A DNA stretch of 64,000 nucleotides. It comes from Tepidanaerobacter sp. EBM-38 (GTDB taxonomy: Bacteria; Bacillota; Thermosediminibacteria; Thermosediminibacterales; Tepidanaerobacteraceae). Numbering within the stretch: position 1 is the first letter of the stretch; each line of letters begins with the position of its first letter. The stretch spans positions 1-64,000 of the forward strand of contig MPOT01000055.1 in NCBI GenBank assembly GCA_001896545.1, written 5' to 3'. The notes beneath the pieces were generated by a model. The model was not told where the DNA came from and made no database searches. It saw only the letters and a program-made list of their open reading frames with translations. The translations under genes and the position numbers were made by a program. Positions 44,923 through 52,495 of the stretch are shown here, piece after piece.

Positions 44923-47619
44923 TTGGAAAAAATTAACTGGTACTCCCTGGTAAAAGAAGATATATCTGGAAAATTAAATACAGATTTAAAAAATGGGCTT
45001 ACCACTGATTTAGCTGAAAAACGATTGGAATCCATTGGATACAACGAACTAGTCGGCAAAAAAAGTGTAACTATTTGGCAAATGTTATTAGAACAATTTA
45101 AAGATTTTCTTGTTTTAATCCTCATAGGTGCCAGTTTTGTTTCAGCTATTATCGGAGAGGTAACTGATGCAGTTGTAATAATACTTATTGTAATTTTAAA
45201 TGCAGTTTTAGGAGTTATTCAAGAGTTCAGAGCTAATAAGGCTTTGGAAGCTCTTAAAAAAATGGCGGCACCTGAAGCAAAGGTCATAAGAAATGGGAAA
45301 ATAATGGAGATTCCATCTCGTGAGTTAGTCCCTGGTGACCTTGTGCTTTTAGAAGCAGGAAATTATGTTCCTGCTGATATTAGGCTTGTGGAAAGTATAA
45401 ACTTAAAAATTGAAGAAGCATCTCTTACCGGCGAATCAGTCCCTGCAGAAAAAAATGCAGAAGTGGTATTGGGTGGAGAAGTACCTTTAGGTGATCGAAG
45501 CAACTCAGCTTTTATGGGTACGGTAGTAACCTATGGCAGAGGTAAGGGAATAGTTGTTGCTACGGGAATGAACACCGAAATAGGATTAATTGCTGAAATG
45601 CTTGAGTCTTATGAAGAGGGAGAAACACCTCTCCAGAAAAAACTAGATGAATTGGGGAAAATCCTCGGAATCGCAAGTTTAGCTATTTGCGGCATCGTTT
45701 TCCTATTAGGCATTTTTCGAGGAATTCCAATTTTAGAAATGTTTATGACATCAGTCAGTCTTGCAGTTGCAGCTATACCTGAAGGCCTTCCGGCTATAGT
45801 AACCATAGTGTTAGCACTTGGTATGCAGCGAATGGTTCAAAAACATGCAATTATAAAAAAGCTGCACGCAGTTGAGACACTTGGAAGCACCACCGTCATT
45901 TGTTCGGATAAAACAGGTACCCTAACTCAAAATGAAATGACAGCAAGAAAAATATTTGTAAACAATAAAGTATATTCAATTTCTGGAGAAGGCTATAAAC
46001 CTCATGGTGACTTCTTAATTGGCGACTCAAAATGTGAACCCTTAGCAGATACTGATTTAAAAATGCTTCTAACGATTGGATTGTTGTGCAATGATGCAAA
46101 ATTAGAAGAAAGCAGTTATGGCGACGAAAAGACATGGCGTATAATAGGAGATCCAACCGAAGGATGTCTAGTGGTTGCAGCAGCAAAAGCGGGTTTAGGC
46201 ACCGACGAATTATGTAACAGCATGCCTCGACTGCAAGAAATACCGTTTGACTCAGAACGCAAACGCATGACTACTTTTCATCCATACGAACAAAAATATA
46301 TGGCATTTACAAAGGGCGCACCTGATATTATGCTTAATTTATCAAGCAAAATATTTAAAAATGGCAAGGTTTTCGATATTAATGATGAAGATCGCAAACA
46401 AATTTTAGAGGTCAATCATAATATGGCTTCTCAAGCATTAAGAGTTCTAGCTTTTGCATTTAAACCAATGAATGATATCCCTGAAAAACCTGACCCTGTT
46501 GAGATTGAAAAAGACATGATTTTTGTCGGCCTTATCGGTATGATTGATCCTGCAAGACCTGAGGCAAAAGAGGCCATAAGAACATGTAAAGAGGCAGGTA
46601 TTAGACCTGTAATGATAACCGGTGATTATAAAGATACCGCTGAGGCTATCGCTCGAGAGTTAGGTATGATTAATGAAAATTCTAAGGCTCTTACCGGAAC
46701 AGAGCTTGATATGATGGATGAGCAACAATTAGCTGCTGCCGCCAAAGAAGTTTCGGTTTATGCTCGAGTTTCACCTATCCACAAGCTAAGAATTGTAGAT
46801 GCTATAAAGCAAAATGGTCATATTGTTGCGATGACCGGTGATGGTGTAAATGATGCTCCTGCTCTTAAAAAAGCTGATATCGGTATTGCAATGGGAATTA
46901 CAGGAACTGATGTCGCAAAAGAAGCTGCTGATATGATTCTCACAGATGATAACTTTGCGAGCATTGTTTCTGCTGTAGAAGAAGGTAGAGTGATTTACTC
47001 AAATATACGTAAATTTATCTTTTTCCTCCTGTCATGCAATATTGCTGAGATACTAATCATCTTTGTGGCTATGTTGTTTGGTTTACCAGTGCCACTTAAG
47101 CCAATTCAGCTTCTATGGTTAAATTTATTAACTGATGCATTCCCCGCTTTGGCTTTGGGGATGGAAGCTAAAGAGCCTAATATTATGAAAAGGCCACCCA
47201 GAAATCCGAATGAACCAATACTCGATAAACAAATGAACTGGCAAATTGCCATTCAAAGTACTTTTATGACTATTGCAGTCCTGGGTGTCTTTGTATTCTC
47301 TTTAAACAATACTTCAAATTTGGAAATTGCACGGACCTATGCCTTTGCAACTTTAATTTTCAGTGAACTTCTAAGGGCTTATACATCTCGTTCGGAAACT
47401 TTATCAGTATTTAAAATAGGCTTTTTCAGTAATAAATTTATGGTAGGAGGAACTCTAGTGTCTTTCTTGCTACTGCTAGTTGTGCTATATGTACCAGCAT
47501 TAAGAGAGATATTTGATACTGTGAAACTTTCTATTTATGACTGGGATGTTATAGTGCTCTTTGGTATAATGCCCTTCTTGGCTGCAGAAATAAGTAAAAT
47601 GTTTTTGAAGACAAAATAA
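44923..47619 (+). CDS. P2A-type cation-transporting ATPase (Ca2+/Mn2+)
   Basis: Full-length PMR1/SERCA-like P-type ATPase of 898 residues. Seen: actuator motif LTGESVPAEKN, M4 motif VAAIPEGLPAIVTIVLALGMQRM, phosphorylated Asp 329 in CSDKTGTLTQNEM, nucleotide-binding FTKGAPD, hinge MTGDGVNDAPALKKADIGIAMG, and M6 NLLTDAFPALALGMEAKEPNIM. The M4 Glu and M6 Asn/Asp are the Ca2+ site residues, also able to bind Mn2+ in PMR1. Translation starts at TTG after GGAGGG. Control by a Mn2+ riboswitch argues that this pump exports Mn2+ (inference). Confidence 0.93.
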   Translation: MEKINWYSLVKEDISGKLNTDLKNGLTTDLAEKRLESIGYNELVGKKSVTIWQMLLEQFKDFLVLILIGASFVSAIIGEVTDAVVIILIVILNAVLGVIQEFRANKALEALKKMAAPEAKVIRNGKIMEIPSRELVPGDLVLLEAGNYVPADIRLVESINLKIEEASLTGESVPAEKNAEVVLGGEVPLGDRSNSAFMGTVVTYGRGKGIVVATGMNTEIGLIAEMLESYEEGETPLQKKLDELGKILGIASLAICGIVFLLGIFRGIPILEMFMTSVSLAVAAIPEGLPAIVTIVLALGMQRMVQKHAIIKKLHAVETLGSTTVICSDKTGTLTQNEMTARKIFVNNKVYSISGEGYKPHGDFLIGDSKCEPLADTDLKMLLTIGLLCNDAKLEESSYGDEKTWRIIGDPTEGCLVVAAAKAGLGTDELCNSMPRLQEIPFDSERKRMTTFHPYEQKYMAFTKGAPDIMLNLSSKIFKNGKVFDINDEDRKQILEVNHNMASQALRVLAFAFKPMNDIPEKPDPVEIEKDMIFVGLIGMIDPARPEAKEAIRTCKEAGIRPVMITGDYKDTAEAIARELGMINENSKALTGTELDMMDEQQLAAAAKEVSVYARVSPIHKLRIVDAIKQNGHIVAMTGDGVNDAPALKKADIGIAMGITGTDVAKEAADMILTDDNFASIVSAVEEGRVIYSNIRKFIFFLLSCNIAEILIIFVAMLFGLPVPLKPIQLLWLNLLTDAFPALALGMEAKEPNIMKRPPRNPNEPILDKQMNWQIAIQSTFMTIAVLGVFVFSLNNTSNLEIARTYAFATLIFSELLRAYTSRSETLSVFKIGFFSNKFMVGGTLVSFLLLLVVLYVPALREIFDTVKLSIYDWDVIVLFGIMPFLAAEISKMFLKTK

Positions 47620-47652
47620 AGATGAGCCCAAATTGGGCTCATCTTTATTTTG
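47612..47652. terminator. Bidirectional terminator between the ATPase and fur-family genes
   Basis: Near-perfect inverted repeat: 20-bp arms (47612-47631 and 47633-47652) with core GAGCCCAA A TTGGGCTC and A/T-rich ends that give a T-run in both directions. It covers both stop codons. Confidence 0.92.
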
Positions 47653-48103
47653 TTTCTTTGCAATCCTTACAATATCCGAAGAACTTCACCATATGATCTA
47701 ACACTGTAAAATCGTTACTTCTATAGATTTTTTCCTCTAATTCATCTAACAAATCATCATCAAACTCATAAACACTTCCACACTTAATACAAATCAAATG
47801 GTGATGCTGATGTCTCTGGTCTTCACTTAGTTCATACCTATAACATCCATCATTAAAATCCAATTTTTTAATAATATTAATATCATCAAATAATTGTAGG
47901 GTTCTATATATAGTAGCAAGACCTATATCAGGGAATTTATCCTTTACTAATTCATAAATATCTTCTGTGCTAAGATGTTTCGATTGATTCTCAATAAGCA
48001 CATCAAGCGTAGCTCTTCTTTGGGGTGTAAGCTTACATTCTCTCTCTTTTAGCTTCTCTTCAATGAACCTCATCTTATATTTTTTTTCTTCATCTGTTAA
48101 CAA
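47645..48103 (-). CDS. Fur family metal-dependent repressor
   Basis: Winged-helix regulator. Recognition region LTPQRRATLDVLIENQSKHLSTEDIYELV and IGLATIYRTLQLFDDINII; metal and dimer domain with HQHHHLICIKCGSVYEF and CKDC, giving the structural four-Cys zinc site. The sequence alone does not tell Fur from PerR or Zur. I start at the TTG at 48103, since AGGAGTGG lies 7 nt upstream; the in-frame ATG six codons earlier has no site. A sigma-A promoter lies just upstream. Confidence 0.9.
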   Translation of the reverse strand: MLTDEEKKYKMRFIEEKLKERECKLTPQRRATLDVLIENQSKHLSTEDIYELVKDKFPDIGLATIYRTLQLFDDINIIKKLDFNDGCYRYELSEDQRHQHHHLICIKCGSVYEFDDDLLDELEEKIYRSNDFTVLDHMVKFFGYCKDCKETK

Positions 48104-48140
48104 AAACACCACTCCTGGCATCTATGCGTTTTTGTATATA

Positions 48141-48169
48141 AGTATATTGCAAATAATATTCATTGTCAA
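48141..48169 (-). promoter_or_regulatory. Sigma-A promoter of the fur-family gene with operator-like repeat
   Basis: Minus-strand TTGACA (48164-48169), 17-nt spacer, TATACT (48141-48146). The spacer contains TGAATAT T ATTTGCA, an imperfect 7-1-7 inverted repeat (5 of 7 pairs) of Fur-box shape, suggesting autoregulation. Confidence 0.6.
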
Positions 48170-48173
48170 GAAT

Positions 48174-49745
48174 TTAAAATTTTATAAATACAGCATCAGC
48201 AACATCTTTTATCTTTTTTATTTCATCCAATACATTTTCTGGAATTTCTTCATCAGTCCCTAATACCATTAGGGCTTCTCCTCTAAATGATTTACGCCCT
48301 AATTGCATATAGGCTATATTGATATCATTGCGCCCTAAAAGATTCCCTACTTCACCTACTATGCCAGGTCTATCTCGATGAAATGACATTAATGCATAGC
48401 CTTTTGGAATTAGGTCTATCTTATAATCATCAACAGCGATTATCCTCTGCTCATTTTTTTCAAAAACCGTTCCAGATACGCTGCCTACTCCTTTATCTGT
48501 AGTAATTTTTAAAATCACAGTACCTGGTGCATCCTGATCTTTACTTATCTTCTTTTCGATAATCTTAATGCCACGTTCCTTAGCTAAAAAATAAGCATTG
48601 ACTAAGTTGGCTGGAATTTCTAAGATATTCGTTAAAATGCCTTTTATGCCTGCTGTAGTAATTGGCTTTACGTCAAATCTCGTAATCTTACCAGTATATA
48701 TCATTTCAACTTCACTAATGCGGCCATTTTTTAGCTGAGTATAAAGTGAGCCCATTTTTTCGGCTAATTCTATAAAAGGTTTTATCTCATTGTATTCTTC
48801 AGGTCTAACAGTTATCATATTTACCGGATTTTTTACCATTTCTCCTTTTAATGCCCTGATTATATCCTTTGCTACATCTACTGCTACATTAACCTGAGCT
48901 TCTGCCGTAGAAGCACCAAGATGCGGCGTTGCAATTACATTGGGCAGATCAATAAGCGGACTTTCTAATGGCGGTTCATGCTCAAATACATCAAGAGCAC
49001 AAGCAGCAACTTTGCCTGATACAAGTGCATCATAAAGGGCAGCTTCGTCAATTATACCTCCACGGGCACAATTAATGATTATAACTCCATCTTTCATCAT
49101 GGCAATACGTTCTTTATCAATCATATGATAAGTTGTTTTTGTAAGAGGAACATGAAATGTTATAAAATCAGCTTCTTTAATTACTGTTTCCAAATCAGCT
49201 ACTTTAATATGAATATTCTCCACGTGATCTTTTATTACATATGGATCATATGCCAAAACATTCATTCCTAAGCCGATTGCTTTAAAGGCCACATCTTTGC
49301 CAATTCGCCCTAAACCCACAACGCCAAGAGTTTTCCCTCGAAGCTCTACACCTACAAAACTTTTTCTATCCCATTTTTTATTTTTTAGGCTTGCTACTGC
49401 TGCCGGTATGTTTCTAGCTGCGGCCATTAGTAATGCCACGGTATGTTCACTTGCTGCTATAGTATTTCCTTCCGGAGCATTTACTACTAAAATACCTTTT
49501 CTAGTTGCAGAATCAACATCAATATTATCAACGCCAACACCTGCTCTGCCAATAACCTTTAAATTACTTTTATCTATGATGTTTTTCGTAACTTTTGTCG
49601 CACTTCGAACAACAAGTGCATCATAATCCTGAATTATTTCCATAAGTTGTTCTTCACTTAAGTTTGTCTTAACATCAACATCAAATTCCTGCTTTAAAAT
49701 GTCAATACCTTCATGTGCAAGATCATCACTTACTAAAATCCGCAT
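48174..49745 (-). CDS. serA: D-3-phosphoglycerate dehydrogenase
   Basis: First enzyme of serine synthesis; oxidises 3-phosphoglycerate. The catalytic domain has VVRSATKVTKN and INCARGGIIDEAAL (Arg), EHEPPLESPL (Glu), NVIATPHLGASTAEAQ (His); the nucleotide-binding loop is GVVGLGRIGKDVA. A 200-residue C-terminal half holds the ASB domain and an ACT domain (MSFHRDRPGIVGEVGNLL). I start at the ATG at 49745 after AAGGAGAAGG, giving 523 residues. Controlled by the serine T-box upstream. Confidence 0.95.
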   Translation of the reverse strand: MRILVSDDLAHEGIDILKQEFDVDVKTNLSEEQLMEIIQDYDALVVRSATKVTKNIIDKSNLKVIGRAGVGVDNIDVDSATRKGILVVNAPEGNTIAASEHTVALLMAAARNIPAAVASLKNKKWDRKSFVGVELRGKTLGVVGLGRIGKDVAFKAIGLGMNVLAYDPYVIKDHVENIHIKVADLETVIKEADFITFHVPLTKTTYHMIDKERIAMMKDGVIIINCARGGIIDEAALYDALVSGKVAACALDVFEHEPPLESPLIDLPNVIATPHLGASTAEAQVNVAVDVAKDIIRALKGEMVKNPVNMITVRPEEYNEIKPFIELAEKMGSLYTQLKNGRISEVEMIYTGKITRFDVKPITTAGIKGILTNILEIPANLVNAYFLAKERGIKIIEKKISKDQDAPGTVILKITTDKGVGSVSGTVFEKNEQRIIAVDDYKIDLIPKGYALMSFHRDRPGIVGEVGNLLGRNDINIAYMQLGRKSFRGEALMVLGTDEEIPENVLDEIKKIKDVADAVFIKF

Positions 49746-49814
49746 TTTTACCTTCTCCTTTTGCAAAAATCTTTTCGGCCGCACTTATACCAGCCCAAAA
49801 TAAGTGTTCATCAT

Positions 49815-49895
49815 TTATTGCCATTTCCAATCAGTTTTAAAATCCACTGCTTCTAAACAACTTATCGCATCCACTAAGACCAGTGCCGGATCATT
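49815..49895 (-). pseudogene. Remnant of a class V aminotransferase
   Basis: Twenty-six codons, closed by stops on both sides, read NDPALVLVDAISCLEAVDF then KTDWKWQ. This matches the PLP-pocket strand of serine-pyruvate/alanine-glyoxylate aminotransferases (ALLIVDAISxLGAxxxKTDEW). The start, the lysine segment and the rest of the gene are missing. It lies between the serine T-box and serA, where a transaminase gene is often found, so it is most likely the debris of a deletion. Confidence 0.65.
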
Positions 49896-49944
49896 TTACC
49901 ACTCTCCCAAATATGTACAAATATGTAGTTAAAAATATAATAAA

Positions 49945-50167
49945 AAAACCGCCCAATGCAAGGGGCGGAATTTACCGCGTTGCCACCCTATTTCAGTTTC
50001 CCAAAATATGCAACCCTTTAGAAAATTTAACGGTTAAAACCGTTTGACTCTTCGCCAACGACTCCAAGGCGGAAATAAAGAGTTTTTACCGATTTGCACC
50101 AACCATCGGCTCTCTTGAAAAAAACATCTTTAACTTTCCTTTTCATAGTCTTTAACTGATTAAATTA
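49945..50167 (-). promoter_or_regulatory. Serine T-box leader upstream of serA
   Basis: Stem I has the AGAGAG bulge and GGTTGGTGCAAATCGG distal loop. By alignment with other T-boxes, the specifier codon is TCC (Ser) in ATT-TCC-GCC TTGGAG, near 50070. The antiterminator bulge is GGGTGGCAACGCGG; TGGC pairs with a tRNA carrying discriminator G, as tRNA-Ser does. The terminator CCGCCCC TTGCATT GGGCGG then TTTTTTT ends at 49945. Low charged tRNA-Ser would allow read-through to serA. Confidence 0.88.
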
Positions 50168-50173
50168 TAAGAT

Positions 50174-50202
50174 ATTATAAAGCAGGTTAACTATCCTGTC
50201 AA
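50174..50202 (-). promoter_or_regulatory. Consensus sigma-A promoter of the serA T-box
   Basis: Minus-strand TTGACA (50197-50202), 17-nt spacer, TATAAT (50174-50179): a perfect consensus promoter. Confidence 0.85.
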
Positions 50203-50217
50203 GTCTTTTAACAGTAT

Positions 50218-50520
50218 TTATTCATCATATTCGTCAAAATCATCTTCATCATCATCAAGTTCGAACTCATCCACGCATAACGTTTCCCATGCATCCTTAA
50301 CCATTTCGAATTCTTCGTCATCTTCCACTTCTGAAAGAACTTCCTCACCATTTTCGTCAGTGTCAATTCGGAAGATATATGCTTGTTCTTCGTCTTCATC
50401 TTCACTAATGGGAATTAAAATCGCATAGTCATTATCCTCAACGTTAATAACTCCTAATACCTCAAATACGGCTTCCTCACCATTTTCATCCAACAATGTT
50501 ATAGTTTCTAACTCATCCAT
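50218..50520 (-). CDS. DUF1292 family acidic protein (YrzB-like)
   Basis: A 100-residue acidic protein: ETITLLDENGEEAVFEVLGVINVEDNDYAILIP is the DUF1292 signature, followed by EEQAYIFRIDTDENGEEVL and a tail dominated by Asp and Glu. Found next to ruvX in many Firmicutes (yrzB-yrrK-yrzL). Function unknown. Confidence 0.85.
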   Translation of the reverse strand: MDELETITLLDENGEEAVFEVLGVINVEDNDYAILIPISEDEDEEQAYIFRIDTDENGEEVLSEVEDDEEFEMVKDAWETLCVDEFELDDDEDDFDEYDE

Positions 50521-50571
50521 ATATTTTTCAACTCCAATTCACTTTGAATTAAAATTATTTTATAGTAATTC

Positions 50572-51003
50572 TTATCTAGTGTCAACTACATATTTAGAAT
50601 CCAAATAACTTTGAAGTATTAATACAGCTGCTAGTTTATCAATAACTCCTTTCCTTTTTTGACGTGAAACATCTGCTTCAATCAGAATTCTTTCCGCTGC
50701 TGCAGTAGTCAACCTCTCATCCCAAAATTCCAAATCTATACTTATAGCTTTTTGTAGTTTCATCGCATAATTCTCAACAGCTTCACTGCTAGGCCCTAGT
50801 GTACCGTTCATATTTTTAGGTAGCCCAACTACAACCTTTGTAACATTATAATCTGAAATAATCTGGCATATTCTATCTATGTCTTTATTTTTACCATCAT
50901 TCTTTCTTTCTATTACATCTATCCCTTGAGCAGTTAAACCAAGTTCATCAGATATGGCAACACCTACTCTTTTTTCACCAACATCCAAACCTAAAATACG
51001 CAT
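50572..51003 (-). CDS. ruvX: Holliday junction resolvase-like pre-16S rRNA nuclease (YqgF)
   Basis: RNase H-fold nuclease thought to finish the 5' end of 16S r[29 protein letters not shown] opens the protein (catalytic Asp 6), [17 protein letters not shown] is in the middle, and [42 protein letters not shown] carries the Glu and Asp near the end (about residues 98-140). Length 143. Confidence 0.93.
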   Translation of the reverse strand: MRILGLDVGEKRVGVAISDELGLTAQGIDVIERKNDGKNKDIDRICQIISDYNVTKVVVGLPKNMNGTLGPSSEAVENYAMKLQKAISIDLEFWDERLTTAAAERILIEADVSRQKRKGVIDKLAAVLILQSYLDSKYVVDTR

Positions 51004-51018
51004 TAAAGTTTGCCCCTT

Positions 51019-51966
51019 TTAAAGGATTTTTATACAAAACTCAGGACAATATCCCGAACAATAACCACATAGTATGCAGGCATCAGGATTAACCATAGAA
51101 TGGCCATTGACAATGTGCAGCGCATTATAAAGGCAATGCTTTACACATTCTCCACAACCTACACACCAATCTTCAATCAATAATTTTCTCTTCTCGTTGC
51201 TCAATCGTTTCTCTATATGTGAATCTACAGTTTTACCTTCAAAAATACTAATATTTGCAACAACTTCATCATTAGATTTCATACCAACTGCTACAGAATG
51301 TAAATACGGAAATGAAAGTATATAGGAAAATGCTCGTTCCTTATCGCCTATTAAATTTCCCCCACCTAATGCTTTCATTGCATATATACCTTTACCATTT
51401 TTATATGCTCTTTCTATGGCTTTTTCCATATCTTGCAAACTTCCGTCTTTTATGCCTATTCCCCGGAAATTTATTATGGGATGAATAACTTCGATTTCTT
51501 CGATATCGGCTGCAGCATTTACCACTTCTACTGTATGTGTTGAAACACCAATCGCCTTTATCAATCCCTTTGCCCGAGCATCCACCAAATATTCCAAAGC
51601 TTCTCTATGACCTTTTAGTGTCAGCCTCGTTTCTTGCTCATGAAGCATGAATATATCTATAACATCTTTGCCGGTTTCCTTTCTGGCTTTTTCTACACTT
51701 TTCTTCATCCCTTCATAGGTATAGGCATAAGATTTTGTGGATATAATAAAGTCTTTTTTTGACCTAGTAAGTGCTTTATTTATGTAACGATAGTTCTGAT
51801 AGAATTCGGCTGTATCTATAAAATTAACACCCATATCCATAGCCGAAAGTATAATATCAGCTCCATCGTCAACTGGTAAGCCAGCTTGAAGAGGACTTAT
51901 TGTCAAACTGCCAAAACACAAGCGAGATACTTTTAAATCTGTATCTCCTAGATTTATATATTCCAT
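51019..51966 (-). CDS. Aldo/keto reductase with C-terminal 4Fe-4S ferredoxin domain
   Basis: Residues 1-250 form an AKR barrel: LCFGSLTISPLQ, GVNFIDTAEFYQNYRYI (catalytic Asp and Tyr), ISTKSYAYTYEGM (Lys) and IDIFMLHEQE (His). Residues 265-315 are a two-cluster ferredoxin, with CVGCGECVKHC and CILCGYCSGYC. This fusion is widespread in anaerobes; substrates are not known and the Fe-S part suggests ferredoxin-linked redox. It lies between ruvX and ireB. Confidence 0.88.
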   Translation of the reverse strand: MEYINLGDTDLKVSRLCFGSLTISPLQAGLPVDDGADIILSAMDMGVNFIDTAEFYQNYRYINKALTRSKKDFIISTKSYAYTYEGMKKSVEKARKETGKDVIDIFMLHEQETRLTLKGHREALEYLVDARAKGLIKAIGVSTHTVEVVNAAADIEEIEVIHPIINFRGIGIKDGSLQDMEKAIERAYKNGKGIYAMKALGGGNLIGDKERAFSYILSFPYLHSVAVGMKSNDEVVANISIFEGKTVDSHIEKRLSNEKRKLLIEDWCVGCGECVKHCLYNALHIVNGHSMVNPDACILCGYCSGYCPEFCIKIL

Positions 51967-52097
51967 GTTTCTCTAACCTCTTTACAAAGACAAAATAACA
52001 TAACATAATCTTATTCATATTCTGAATGCACTTTTATACTGCTAAAATGATAGTGTAAAAAATCAAATACCAATTCTGAAATTCAATTGCTAGAAAA

Positions 52098-52202
52098 TCA
52101 AGACCTTATTTTTGAGTCAGTTAGCTTTTGTATTTTTTTGAAGAAAATATCGGCAGGCAGTACCCTCTTTGAATCAACGGCATTACCTGTCGATTTTAAA
52201 GT
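52098..52202 (-). pseudogene. Possible remnant of a Mor/CD3324-like HTH gene
   Basis: Thirty-four open codons without a start, containing NAVDSKRVLPADIFFKKIQK then LTDSK. This resembles the N-terminus of Mor-type HTH proteins (NAxxVLPxDLLxEIQKYVxGK). It lies directly after the ireB stop. The region also folds into a 14-bp imperfect hairpin and may simply act as the ireB terminator. Confidence 0.3.
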
Positions 52203-52211
52203 CTAAAACAG

Positions 52212-52457
52212 TTATTTAGTTTCAATATAGCTTTTTAATAATTCTTCTAGTAATTCATCCCGTTCAAGTTTCCTAATAAGGTTTCTAGCATTATTATGAC
52301 TAGTAATATATGCTGGATCGCCGGATAAAAGGTAGCCTACAATTTGGTTTATTGGATTATATCCTTTTTCTTCTAATGCTTTGCAAACCTCTTTTAGAAT
52401 TGTTTGAACATCAATATCGATTTCCTTATCTACTTTAAATTTAACAGTTTCATCCAT
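52212..52457 (-). CDS. ireB: IreB family regulatory phosphoprotein (UPF0297)
   Basis: Small (81-residue) protein; Enterococcus IreB is phosphorylated by the PASTA kinase IreK on adjacent Thr residues near the N-terminus and lowers cephalosporin resistance. Here the N-terminus [14 protein letters not shown] contains the expected Thr, followed by [42 protein letters not shown] (positions 34-75). I prefer the ATG at 52457; a GTG four codons earlier is also possible behind GGAGGGAG. Standard alaS-ireB-ruvX synteny, interrupted by the reductase gene. Confidence 0.92.
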   Translation of the reverse strand: MDETVKFKVDKEIDIDVQTILKEVCKALEEKGYNPINQIVGYLLSGDPAYITSHNNARNLIRKLERDELLEELLKSYIETK

Positions 52458-52495
52458 TTTTTGCCCCACAAAATCTCCCTCCATTTGCTTTTGTA

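Noticed and set aside
49726..49824. A 32-codon ORF (MAINDEHLFWAG...) overlapping the serA start.
   Set aside because: Poor ribosome-binding site, no family pattern, overlaps the serA start; most likely chance within aminotransferase debris.
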